From assembly GCA_903970475.1 (NCBI GenBank), contig CAJCIQ010000215.1, positions 1-32,678 of the forward strand: 32,678 bases of DNA. Direction: 5' to 3'. Of the stretch, positions 25,246-32,678 are shown piece after piece. Position 1 is the stretch's first letter; each line of letters opens with the position of its first letter. The stretch is from Beijerinckiaceae bacterium (lineage in GTDB: Bacteria; Bacteroidota; Bacteroidia; Chitinophagales; Chitinophagaceae). A program made the translations under genes and the position numbers. Under the pieces are notes generated by a model that worked only from the letters and a program-made list of their open reading frames with translations, ran no database searches and was not told the origin of the DNA.

Positions 25246-26231
25246 ATGGGGCCGCAACGCAAACCCACCTTCCGTAAGACCTCAGACGAGGTATTGTTTA
25301 CGACCTTGAAAAAAAGGGTGTTCGCTAGGGTCCAGGAGCTGGAAGCCCAAAGAAGGCCCCTTATTATCGGGAAAGCCATTTTATTCCCGGTGCTTTACGT
25401 TGGGGCCTATATGCTGGCCATCACCCTGGGCCAAAGCCTGGTTGTTTTGTTTGGCGCTTAGATGGCTATGGGGATATTGTTGGTATTGATTTTCCAAAAC
25501 CAGATCCACTGCACCACAATTATCCCAACGTGATGGGCTGGGACAGCGACATAGAGCAAAGCCCCCTGGCCAGGGTATTCCCTCATGGGCCCTTTGCGAA
25601 ATGGCATAAGTATCAGCATATATACCTCCCCTTTTTATACCCGTTTTACTTGTTGAACTGGTTGGTGGTAAGGGATTTTAAAGACTACCTCCTGGGGAGC
25701 AGGCCGGTCAGGAAGGTGGTAGAGATTCCGAGGGTTCAATATGTGAAGTTGTTTGCCTTCAAAGCAGTGTTTTTCACCTATACCATTGCCTTACCCAAGT
25801 TTGTGCTGGGCCTGACCTGGGTGACGGCTCTGGGGGCTTTCCTGGCTATGATGTTTACGGCCAGTATATTCAGTCTGTTGATCCTGTTGTCTCCCCATGC
25901 TAACACCAGCAATGAGTTTCCATTGCCTGACCCCGACAATACATTGCCTTATCCCTGGTTTGAACACCAACTCCGTCATACCAATGACGTGGTAGAAAAC
26001 AATTGGTTTACCCGTTTTGTCCTGGGAAATTTTAACTTCCACGTGGCGCATCATTTATTCCCCAGTATCAACCACGTGTTTTATCCGGAGGTCACAGAGA
26101 TCCTTCGGGAAGTAGCCTTGGCCCACGGGCTTCCATATCGGGCTTTCCCTTTGCGGAAGACCCTGGTGGATCATTATAAGCTCCTCAAACGAAATGGGAC
26201 GCAGGAATATATTTTCGAGGAGGTTATGTAA
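25246..26231 (+). pseudogene. fatty acid desaturase, disrupted by a stop, a deletion and a frame change
   Basis: The ATG at 25246 opens a normal membrane desaturase N-terminus (KPTFRKTSDEVLFTTLKKRV, then helix AILFPVLYVGAYMLAITLG). It hits TAG at 25459. The same frame after the stop still reads a membrane-like MAMGILLVLIF. Homology then resumes in another frame at about 25494 with KPDPLHHNYPNVMGWDSDIE, the end of the second histidine box region. It continues to the third box HVAHHLFPSINHVFY and stops at 26231. The first histidine box region (HDxxH and following, about 40-50 residues) is missing, and the first His of the second box appears changed. No functional di-iron enzyme can result. Membrane helices of the C-terminal half are intact. 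The relatives are linoleoyl-CoA type desaturases, not the subfamily of the intact gene at 805-1905. Confidence 0.8.
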
Positions 26232-26340
26232 TATTCCAAACATTTTTTGACTACACTGGACTCCAACGAGTTTCAAAGTATCACGCCAACCGAAAAACAG
26301 TTGTTCCGGGAGACCCATTTTGTGCGCGGGGTACGCCAGT
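26232..26340 (+). other. short open stretch after the desaturase stop
   Basis: Directly after the pseudogene stop, in the same frame, 35 codons stay open (YSKHFLTTLDSNEFQ, then TPTEKQLFRETHFVRGVRQ, then TAG). It is not recognised. It may be a remnant of another gene or chance. Confidence 0.2.
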
Positions 26341-26383
26341 AGCGCGGACGTTTTGTCGGGCTTCGTTACCTGGCACAGGTGCG

Positions 26384-28062
26384 TTATTCCGTCCTCAAAC
26401 TCTTCACGGGATTAGCGCTCGCTACGCGCAATGCCTGATAGCTGACTGTAGCCAGCGCAATAATGGCCGCCAGCAATCCTGCCCCTGCAAAGATCCACCA
26501 CTGTAAATCGATCCGGTAAGCATAGCCTTGGAGCCAATGGCTCATGGCCCACCAGGCAATGGGAAAAGACAGCAGGCAGGATACCAAAACGAGTTTGAGA
26601 AAATCCCTGCTCAACAGCAGGGCCATGCTTCCAGAGGAGGCGCCCAGTACTTTACGAATCCCAATTTCTTTGGTGCGCCTTTCTGCGGTGTAGGCCGCCA
26701 GTCCAAATAAGTCCATGCAGGAAATTAAGATGGCCAGCCCGGCAAAGGCCCTGGATAATCTGGAAACCAAGAGTTCTGCCTGAAAGTGGCTGTTGAATTG
26801 GTCATCTACAAAGGAATATTCAAAGGGGTTTCCGGGATTCATCTTTTTCATAACGGCTCCCACCCTAGCCAATGCTTCGGCAGTAGGCGTTTGGGGATTC
26901 AAGCGCACGTACATCATGTTGGTCTGATTGGGAATGCAATAGAAGACAACGGGATCGTCCTTGACACCGTAAATATCACCGTATACATAATCCTTTATGA
27001 CGCCTACCACTTGCATATGCAGGCCGACACCAGACATGGTGATGCTTTTTCCCAATGGGTTGCTTTCACCCATCAGGTTGGCCATAGAGGAAGTGACCAC
27101 TACAGCATACATTCGGGTAGTATCGAACTTCTGGGGATTGAAATCCATCACGTCGTTCATTTGAAAATCCCTGCCCTCCTGGATTTGCATACCCAGGGTT
27201 CGCATGTATTCAGCCGATACCAGTCTTTGGGAAATGACGATATGAGAACTCGGGTCTTTGTTTTCCCAGGTCAGGCGCACGTATTGTATCCTTCCTCCTC
27301 CGGTGGGCAAACCTCCTACAAACTCGTCATGCAGGTTCCAGTTATTCATGGCAAATAAGTAATGATGGGAAGTACTGGGGCTGGAAGGATCTATGTTGGC
27401 TATGGTATAGTCATAGTTGGGATTGGCCCATTCTTTATTCAGGGAAGCCGGATCAGCACCGGGTTTTAGCATGACATAGGTGGTCAGGCAATTATTGTTC
27501 CAGTTGCCGATTTCCTTATGGGTGGGTTCAATACTTTCCAGGGGCGCCACCCAATCGAATTTTATGGAGGAATTGGCGGGCGCGTCTTCAACGATACCCG
27601 TTACGGTGTATACCTGTTTGTTTTCTCCTGCAAGGGCCTTCCCTATAGGATTGGGATCTGATCCAAAGTATTTCTTTGCCATACTTTGGGTCAGCACCAG
27701 GGAATAGGGCTGGGAAAAAACAGTACCCGTATCTCCTGCTACAAAATGAAAGGTAAACAGGCGGAAAAGGGAGGGGTCTGCGTACATGCCTACAGAGGAG
27801 AGAGCTTCGTTTTTATAACGGTAAACGATAGAACTGCCATCCGCATAAGCCCTGCATACTTCGGCTATCTGAGGGTATTTGGCTTTAATGCTGGCTGCCA
27901 GCGGACCGGGGGTGCTACTATGGGTGAACATTCCGTTATCCACTTTCTCATTGGTCATGACCATGTAGATATTGGCCCTGTTGAGGTGGTTATGGTCGAA
28001 TTGTAATTCGTCTTCCACCCACAGGAAGATTAAGCCGGAACAGGCCATGCCTATGGCCAATC
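26384..28062 (-). pseudogene. MacB/FtsX-type ABC permease fragment (5' truncated, internal deletion)
   Basis: The open frame gives about 558 residues, but homology to the 795-residue form at 19663-22050 shows two losses. It begins in the middle of the first transmembrane helix (LAIGMACSGLIFLWVEDE), with stop codons immediately upstream. The amphipathic N-terminal helix and the start codon are therefore gone. After GRIQYVRL the sequence jumps to TWENKDPSSHIVISQRL, in the second periplasmic domain. This omits the first FtsX helices and coupling loop, roughly 225 residues, in frame. The C-terminal half, with TKEIGIRKVLGASSG and three helices, is intact. It could be mistaken for a short permease, but lacking half its membrane core it is more likely a decaying copy. 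Confidence 0.72.
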
Positions 28063-28132
28063 AGTTTTGTTACACCCCGGCCGTTCAGGCGCCTAACGCC
28101 TGAGTGGAGTCGCCCCATCTTGGGCAAAATCA
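28063..28132. other. unexplained palindromic spacer at the permease breakpoint
   Basis: Seventy bases between the truncated permease and hairpin element 2. They contain TCAGGCG/CGCCTGA (28085-28103, loop CCTAA) and GCCC/GGGC arms. The sequence TTTTGTTACACCCC borders the breakpoint. No gene and no recognised insertion-sequence end was identified. Confidence 0.35.
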
Positions 28133-28202
28133 GAAGGGCTTGTGTGCCTTAGCCCGCGTTTTTTGTTGAAATCACGCGAGGCTGCGGCATACAAGCCCTT
28201 CA
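28133..28202 (-). repeat. hairpin element copy 2 (terminator-like) after the DUF6515 gene
   Basis: On the minus strand AGGGCTTGTATGCC (28199-28186) pairs with GGCACACAAGCCCT (28148-28135) in 13 of 14 positions, with the same A.C mismatch at pair 10 as copy 1. The inner stem (GCC, bulged T, CGCG with CGCGGGC) holds a loop beginning TGA and ending in six A residues. It starts 17 bases after the DUF6515 stop and is oriented relative to that gene as copy 1 is to the FKBP gene. A weak T run (TGATTTTG) follows. Confidence 0.78.
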
Positions 28203-28218
28203 ATATAAAGTAGCAAGA

Positions 28219-29028
28219 CTATTGCTGCATGACAACCACCTGGTAGGCATCCTGACCATCGGAAGAGATGGGGAGGAAGTAGGTGCCATTGTACAACAGG
28301 TAGGACTGACCATCGATGTTCTGGGAGGTCGCCCCATCAGGAATTTCGCTGACAACGGCTCCATCGGGAGCGGCTACAACCTGGTAACCTTCATCGGTCT
28401 GGACATAGAAAGTACCGCCGTAATAGATATAGGTCTGGTCCCCCACCTGTACGGTCTCTGAACCGGGAGGTATGGTGGCTACCATGGCTCCTAAGGGTGC
28501 AGGTACTACGTTATAACCGCCGTTATAAGGCTCGTAATAGACACCGTCATCATAATAGTAGGCTTGGTTGGCCAGCGAGAAATAAAAGGCGTCTGCGGCC
28601 AAGGCGCCGGCCCAAAAGAAGCCAATAGGATGCCAGCTAGGTCCCCAGCGATAAGGATGATAAGGATGGTATGCGTAAGGACGATAAGTGATCCTGGGAT
28701 TGGCGTGATAAATGTTTACGTTTTCATGCATGTTCACGTGGGCATTATAGCGATTATCCACCACCGTTCCAGCCTGATGGAAATCATGCACCCCATAATT
28801 ACGCGCGCCACCGTTGATGGCTCCGGGAGGGGGCACAGGACGGGGTGCAGGGGCCGGATGATACGCCGGCGCCGGCGCTGGATGATAGGCCGGCGCTGGA
28901 GCGGGTGCGGAATGAAATCCACCACCACCTCCGCCGCCGTGGGCGAATCTTTGTGCCTGGGTATGTGCAGACGACAATGCCGCCAGAAGGCATATGCCAG
29001 TCGCCAATATATATTGAGAGAATTTCAT
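28219..29028 (-). CDS. exported DUF6515 family protein
   Basis: A 269-residue exported protein of unknown function. It has a signal peptide (MKFSQYILATGICLLAALSSAHTQA), then a glycine run and a Pro/Ala/His/Tyr-rich tract with tandem APAYHPAP units (about 40-70). An Asn/His-rich segment is followed by a short hydrophobic stretch (IGFFWAGALAADAFYFSLA). The C-terminal part has three repeats of the type PxGAxVxxIPxGxxxxxxxGxxYxxYxGxFY (about 180-265), the feature that identifies DUF6515. It is probably surface or periplasmic. It follows the DUF2092 gene by 24 bases and is the last gene of the recF-led run, closed by hairpin element 2. Confidence 0.8.
   Translation of the reverse strand: MKFSQYILATGICLLAALSSAHTQAQRFAHGGGGGGGFHSAPAPAPAYHPAPAPAYHPAPAPRPVPPPGAINGGARNYGVHDFHQAGTVVDNRYNAHVNMHENVNIYHANPRITYRPYAYHPYHPYRWGPSWHPIGFFWAGALAADAFYFSLANQAYYYDDGVYYEPYNGGYNVVPAPLGAMVATIPPGSETVQVGDQTYIYYGGTFYVQTDEGYQVVAAPDGAVVSEIPDGATSQNIDGQSYLLYNGTYFLPISSDGQDAYQVVVMQQ
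28856..28903. repeat. 24-base tandem repeat in the DUF6515 gene
   Basis: Two adjacent 24-base units (28856-28879 and 28880-28903) agree at 20 of 24 positions and encode the APAYHPAP repeats. A change in unit number would keep the frame. Confidence 0.7.
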
Positions 29029-29052
29029 ATCAAAGAATTGTAGGTTGACAGA

Positions 29053-29832
29053 TTATTTCATCGTGGTTGAGGCAATCAATTTAATCTTCCTGGCACCTGG
29101 AGGAGGTGTGAAAGAGAAAAGGGCATCGGGCAGGTCTGGATTAATCTGCCAATCCGTTAAGGTCTCCTCATATTGGGGATTCATTTCCCTTTGGGTATAT
29201 ACTATAACCATTTTCATGGGCAAGGTATAGGCGTCATCGGAGATCCAGAACTGATAGGTTTTGTTTTTGGAAGCCCCAGCGATATGGAAGCAATCCTTTC
29301 CGTTCACCTGTGTGATACCCAGGTAAATCAGGGTCCTGGATTCTGCTACGATGTCGTCCACAAAAGTGGGATAGAAGAAGTCCGAAGCCGGAAACTCAAC
29401 GCCGTAGACTTTGTTGAGGCTGTCTATCATATCCATGGTTTTGGCCGGAACGGTTAACTCTCCGTACTGGTTTTTATCCCTGGACAGGTAGTCAAACGTA
29501 GTCCCGTTATAGATATAGGAGCGGGTTCCTTTGTCTCCATTGGATTCGATGAGCAGTTTGTTTCCTCCTTTGAGGAATACCTTTTGCTCATCGGAATGTT
29601 TGACCACGCCCAGGTAGTGGCTGGGAATATCATAATTGGCATGGACGGAATAAGTGCAGGCATTCATAGAGCTGATCATGGCACTCATACGGTCCAGGAT
29701 GGATACGGCCGTGGTATCTATTCTGAGGGCCTGTTCCCCAGGTTCCTTGGGCGCTTTATGCCCTTTGGTCTGAGCCCCGGCCCCAAACCCGGCCAGGAGC
29801 AGGGTACAGAAAAGTAGGCACTGTTTGTTCAT
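29053..29832 (-). CDS. DUF2092 family exported protein
   Basis: A 259-residue exported protein with signal peptide MNKQCLLFCTLLLAGFGAGAQ; the ATG at 29832 is chosen because it gives this signal. The mature part matches the DUF2092 pattern. It has an N-terminal helix (AVSILDRMSAMISSMNACTYSV), then VFLKGGNKLLIESNGDKGTRSYIYNGTTFDYLSRDKN, then NGKDCFHIAGASKNKTYQFWI, and a C-terminal TDWQINPDLPDALFSFTPPPGARKI. The last pattern resembles LolA/outer-membrane lipoprotein-sorting folds, so a lipid- or lipoprotein-binding beta-barrel fold is plausible but not shown. A TAATTTTA sequence (29860-29867, minus strand) at the end of the upstream gene may be an internal promoter. The gap to the upstream gene is only 16 bases. 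Confidence 0.78.
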   Translation of the reverse strand: MNKQCLLFCTLLLAGFGAGAQTKGHKAPKEPGEQALRIDTTAVSILDRMSAMISSMNACTYSVHANYDIPSHYLGVVKHSDEQKVFLKGGNKLLIESNGDKGTRSYIYNGTTFDYLSRDKNQYGELTVPAKTMDMIDSLNKVYGVEFPASDFFYPTFVDDIVAESRTLIYLGITQVNGKDCFHIAGASKNKTYQFWISDDAYTLPMKMVIVYTQREMNPQYEETLTDWQINPDLPDALFSFTPPPGARKIKLIASTTMK

Positions 29833-29848
29833 AAATGTATGGTTTGTG

Positions 29849-30973
29849 TTATTCTTCGGTAAAATTATATCTAAAGGTCCTATGGACCTTATCCTTTTTG
29901 GCCCCTGCTGCCTCGTGAATGGCCAGCATTTTTTTGTTGAAGTCTCCCACCCAAGCCAGTTCAACGCCTTTAATGGTTTGACGGGGTAGCACCTCTTCCT
30001 GCAAACAACGAATTAATGCAGATTCTATGCCATGGTTCTGGAATTTGGTTTTGCAACCCATGACAATGATCCTCAGGCGGTCTATGACCACTGTTCGGCG
30101 GTAATACAGAAATTTAATTTTGCCCCAAAGGTTCATCTTCCCGTTCAGGTGACGCAGGATCTGGTTGGCATCCGGAAGACAAAGCACAAAAGCGATGGGT
30201 TCCTCGTTGTGGTAGGCAAACCAGATGATTTTTTCGTCCATGATGGGTTTCATCTGCCGGAAGGACTCTTTGATGGTGGGCAGATCAATGGGGGTGAAGT
30301 TATCAAAGTGCTGCCAGGCGTCGTCGTAGATTTCTTTAAAATCGTCAAAGAATTGCTCCTGGTGTTTTAGGGAAAAGTGCTTGAACGTATAACCTGGTTT
30401 GGCCATGACCCATCCGGATATTTTCGTAAAACGTTCCGACAGCGGGACGGAGGCGTCCATGAAATTGGTAAACTGGTCATACAGCTTTGTAAATCCATAC
30501 GTTTCAAATAAGCGTTCGTAATAGGCGGGGTTATAATTCATGCCCAGGCTGGGGGGCTTGAACCCCTCTACCAGTAGCCCCCAATACTTCTCATTTTCTC
30601 CGAAATTAATGGGGCCATCCATAGCTTTCATCCCTTGGGCTTTAAGCCAGGATTTGGCTGTATTGAATAAAAGATCAGCTGCTGCCTGGTCGTTGATGCA
30701 TTCAAAGAAGCCGACGCCACCAACCGGCTGGTCTTTTGTCTTTTCAAAGTTGACGAAGGCGGCAATCCTGCCTATGGTCTTACCCTTAGCGTCAACCAGT
30801 AACCAGCGCTGGCATATTCCGTGGGCAAAAAACGTATTGCGGTTAGGGTCGAAGACTGCTTTTATATCGTCGTCCAGGGGGGAAATCCAATTGGGATCAG
30901 ATTGATAGAAAACATGGGGAAAATGGATAAATGCACGAGCGGTAGCATCGGAAGTCACAGGAATGATCTGCAT
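29849..30973 (-). CDS. GNAT-like N-acetyltransferase family protein
   Basis: A 374-residue cytoplasmic protein of the long GNAT-like (YghO-type) family. The N-terminal half (VTSDATARAFIHFPHVFYQSDPNWISPL, then RIAAFVNF, then GGVGFFECINDQAAADLLF, then GPINFGENEKYWGLLVEGF) is a degenerate acetyltransferase fold. The C-terminal half (about 190-370) has the acyl-CoA-binding pattern KFQNHGIESALI and the terminal WVGDFNKKMLAIHEAAGAKKDKVHRTFRY. The acceptor is unknown. It lies 24 bases after dciA and 16 bases before the DUF2092 gene, so co-transcription is likely. A functional link to DNA replication or repair is not evident. Confidence 0.75.
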   Translation of the reverse strand: MQIIPVTSDATARAFIHFPHVFYQSDPNWISPLDDDIKAVFDPNRNTFFAHGICQRWLLVDAKGKTIGRIAAFVNFEKTKDQPVGGVGFFECINDQAAADLLFNTAKSWLKAQGMKAMDGPINFGENEKYWGLLVEGFKPPSLGMNYNPAYYERLFETYGFTKLYDQFTNFMDASVPLSERFTKISGWVMAKPGYTFKHFSLKHQEQFFDDFKEIYDDAWQHFDNFTPIDLPTIKESFRQMKPIMDEKIIWFAYHNEEPIAFVLCLPDANQILRHLNGKMNLWGKIKFLYYRRTVVIDRLRIIVMGCKTKFQNHGIESALIRCLQEEVLPRQTIKGVELAWVGDFNKKMLAIHEAAGAKKDKVHRTFRYNFTEE

Positions 30974-30997
30974 GAGGTCCTTAGTTTGTGCTGGTCC

Positions 30998-31279
30998 TTA
31001 CCGGATGATTACTTCTTTTACTACATATTCGCCCATTTTTTCATTGATCCTTCCGGCAATCAATGCTTTTTGGAAAGATAACTCCTGTTTGAGCGGGGCT
31101 ACCGATGTAGTGATGTATAGGGATCCTTGGACTAGTTCTATTTTATCGGTGTATTTTGCTACGGTTTTTCCCATGACTTCTTCCCAGACACCAGTAATCT
31201 GCATGGCTTGTATAGGGCCTTTGAGCCTGCTTTTTTCCAGGAAATCTTTCATTGCCCTTTGCATGGAATATTCACCCAT
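30998..31279 (-). CDS. DUF721/DciA-type protein
   Basis: A 93-residue protein of the DUF721 family, whose founding members (DciA) load the replicative helicase in bacteria lacking DnaC. The characteristic pattern ITGVWEEVMGKTVAKYTDKIELVQGSLYITTSVAPLKQELSF is complete. The N-terminus MGEYSMQRAMKDFLEKSRLKG matches short Bacteroidota members, so the ATG at 31279 is preferred. A GTG at 31303 overlapping the recF stop (GTGA) would add eight residues and cannot be excluded. The recF-DUF721 order is a frequent Bacteroidota arrangement. Confidence 0.85.
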   Translation of the reverse strand: MGEYSMQRAMKDFLEKSRLKGPIQAMQITGVWEEVMGKTVAKYTDKIELVQGSLYITTSVAPLKQELSFQKALIAGRINEKMGEYVVKEVIIR

Positions 31280-31299
31280 GGCGTAAAGATAAGGGAGAT

Positions 31300-32379
31300 T
31301 CACAAAGAAATGATCTGATGCTGGACCTCAAGGTCTCCTAAGGCATCTTCCAGCCTTTGTTTATGGGTATCCGTGATGAAGACCTGGGTGTCTTCATAGT
31401 GGCAAACCTGGTCCAATAAGTGTTGCATACGGGATGCGTCCAGCTTTTCAAATACGTCATCCAACAGCAGGATAGGGGAAAAGCCCTTGTGTTCCCGGAT
31501 GACGTCAAATTCAGAAAGTTTTAAGGCAAATAAGAGGCTTTTGCGTTGGCCCTGGCTGGCAAATTGCTTAAATGGCTCTGATTGCATCTTAAACACGACA
31601 TCATCCTTATGAATGCCCGTATTGGATCTGCCCGTATAAAGGTCTTTGGACCTGGATCCCCTCAGGGCTGCGTCAAAGGGAGTATTGAGCAATTGACTGT
31701 CGTATTCCAGCTGGAGTTTCTCGTGTGTTCCGGAAATGTCCTCATAATGCTGTTGCACCAGGGGCAGGAAGGTTTCCAGGAAGGCTTTTCTTTCATTGAA
31801 AATAGCCTGACCAGCGGGCGCCAGCTGGGCGTCCAATACGTCCAGGAGCGTGTTATCCAGGCGCCTGGTTTCCGTATATTGCTTCAACAGGGTGTTGCGC
31901 TGCTGGAGGATTTTATTGTAGATAATGAGCTGCTGTAGGTAATTGGCGTTGATCTGGCTAAGGATGGTGTCCAGGAATTTACGCCTGGGTTCGCTGCCGC
32001 CAATGATGATGTCTACGTCGTCCGGGGCAATCATTACACAGGGAAACAAGCCAATATGCTGGGAGAATTTATCATATTCGAGTTCATTGCAGCGAACTTC
32101 CTTCTTGTTTTGCCCCCTGAAAACACAGGCCACCTTAAAGGGGCCCCCCGCCTTGTCGAATATACCTTCCAGGCGGAAGCCTTCCTGGCCTACCTGCACG
32201 TTGGAGCTGTCCGAGAGGGTAAAATAGCTTTTGGTAAAACACAAATAGTGGATGGCGTCCAATAAATTCGTCTTACCAACCCCATTGGAGCCTGTAATTC
32301 CTATTACCGGCTCTTCAAACGTGAAGTGATCAAAGTAATAGTTCTTGTATTGGGTTAATTTGAGTTCCTGCAAATGCAC
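31300..32379 (-). CDS. recF: DNA replication and repair protein RecF
   Basis: A 359-residue SMC-like ATPase that helps load RecA at gapped DNA. Walker A is GSNGVGKTN (about 30-38), the ABC signature region is FASQGQRKSLLFALKLSE, and Walker B is ILLLDDVFEKLD. The final KQRLEDALG segment is also typical. The length is that of the family. The start codon is GTG (MHLQELKLTQYKNY), which fits relatives beginning MHL; no ATG lies nearby. The gene heads a packed minus-strand run (dciA, GNAT, DUF2092, DUF6515) and is divergent from pdhA. No clear -7 box was found upstream, only TCTATTTG with one mismatch. Confidence 0.95.
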   Translation of the reverse strand: MHLQELKLTQYKNYYFDHFTFEEPVIGITGSNGVGKTNLLDAIHYLCFTKSYFTLSDSSNVQVGQEGFRLEGIFDKAGGPFKVACVFRGQNKKEVRCNELEYDKFSQHIGLFPCVMIAPDDVDIIIGGSEPRRKFLDTILSQINANYLQQLIIYNKILQQRNTLLKQYTETRRLDNTLLDVLDAQLAPAGQAIFNERKAFLETFLPLVQQHYEDISGTHEKLQLEYDSQLLNTPFDAALRGSRSKDLYTGRSNTGIHKDDVVFKMQSEPFKQFASQGQRKSLLFALKLSEFDVIREHKGFSPILLLDDVFEKLDASRMQHLLDQVCHYEDTQVFITDTHKQRLEDALGDLEVQHQIISL

Positions 32380-32473
32380 CTTGCAATATAGCCTGAATCT
32401 GCCAAATAGACAGCATGGGGGTTGCTTTTTTCGTTTTCTTTAACCCCTTGACGCGATTTTGGGTTCAAAACCT

Positions 32474-32481
32474 TATTTTTG
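32474..32481 (+). promoter_or_regulatory. -7 box of pdhA
   Basis: TATTTTTG fully matches TAnnTTTG and ends 19 bases before the GTG start. The nearest TTG triplets are 12 and 23 bases upstream, neither at ideal spacing. Confidence 0.5.
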
Positions 32482-32500
32482 CCCGCAAAATTTTAGCTCT

Positions 32501-32678
32501 GTGGCGACTAAATTCTCTAAAGAAACCTATTTATACTGGTACGAGTTAATGCTGCTCCTGCGCCGTTTTGAAGAAAAAGCAGGGCAATTGTATGGTATGC
32601 AGAAAATCCGTGGTTTCTGTCACCTCTACATAGGGCAAGAAGCCGTGGCTGCCGGTTGTATGACCGCCACTAAACCAG
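32501..32678 (+). CDS. pdhA: pyruvate dehydrogenase E1 component alpha subunit (3' partial)
   Basis: The first 59 residues of the E1 alpha subunit run off the window. The visible part ([25 protein letters not shown], then [24 protein letters not shown]) is the conserved N-terminus, including the [11 protein letters not shown] block at the thiamine diphosphate site. It oxidatively decarboxylates pyruvate with the beta subunit, expected downstream. The start is GTG; the residues match relatives that begin [10 protein letters not shown], and no ATG precedes it in frame. Confidence 0.93.
   Translation, partial: MATKFSKETYLYWYELMLLLRRFEEKAGQLYGMQKIRGFCHLYIGQEAVAAGCMTATKP

Noticed and set aside
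28085..28103. Integron attC-like core motifs (GCCTAAC/GTTAGGC)
   Set aside because: The two motifs are the same site read on both strands. No partner core site lies at attC distance on either strand, and no integrase is present.
29874..29890. Perfect palindrome AAGGTCC/GGACCTT upstream of the DUF2092 gene
   Set aside because: Seven-base arms are expected by chance in a window this long, and the site lies inside coding sequence of the GNAT-like gene.
1..32678. CRISPR arrays, tRNA genes, intact insertion sequences, prophage or defence genes
   Set aside because: No regularly spaced repeats, cloverleaf-like sequences, transposase, integrase, nuclease or phage structural motifs were seen on either strand.

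Overview
The window looks like a chromosomal segment from a Bacteroidota member, most likely of the Chitinophagaceae type. This is inferred from several signs. The promoter boxes fit TAnnTTTG rather than the sigma-70 form. There are many two-copy DUF3857/transglutaminase proteins, a fused MacB-FtsX permease, and DUF1599, BT_3928-type, STM3941-type and DUF6515 proteins. A recF-dciA pair is also present. No tRNA, rRNA, CRISPR array, intact insertion sequence or phage gene was found.

Layout. 1-3.2 kb: 3' part of an AUR1-like PAP2 membrane enzyme, a convergent acyl-CoA desaturase, and a divergent thiolase with all three catalytic residues. 3.2-6.3 kb: an STM3941-type small membrane protein and a secreted GH92 alpha-mannosidase closed by a GNRA-loop terminator. 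6.4-8.7 kb: an acyl carrier protein directly followed by a UbiD-family decarboxylase. 8.7-9.0 kb: a hairpin-rich gap ending in a bidirectional terminator. 9.0-16.8 kb: four large exported DUF3857 proteins on the minus strand, a tandem duplication of a two-gene module. In each module the first gene encodes a protein with a dead transglutaminase fold and the second encodes one with an intact Cys-His-Glu site. 16.8-19.6 kb: ndk, a DHH phosphoesterase (NrnA type) and an FKBP lipoprotein. 19.6-22.1 kb: a complete 795-residue FtsX/MacB permease. 22.0-25.1 kb: folP, divergent from DUF1599, a BT_3928-type DoxX-like protein and a CBS-pair protein. 25.2-28.1 kb: a decay zone with two damaged genes, a fatty acid desaturase and an ABC permease. 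28.2-32.4 kb: a tightly packed minus-strand run recF, dciA, GNAT, DUF2092, DUF6515. 32.5 kb to the end: the start of pdhA, divergent from recF.

The two observations most worth following are these. First, two hairpin elements, after the FKBP gene and after the DUF6515 gene, share architecture, orientation and one A.C mismatch. They differ by three compensatory base-pair changes, which suggests a conserved structured repeat family. Second, the duplicated active/inactive transglutaminase module suggests a co-translated envelope complex of unknown substrate. All functions are read from sequence motifs and family memory only; no database search was run.
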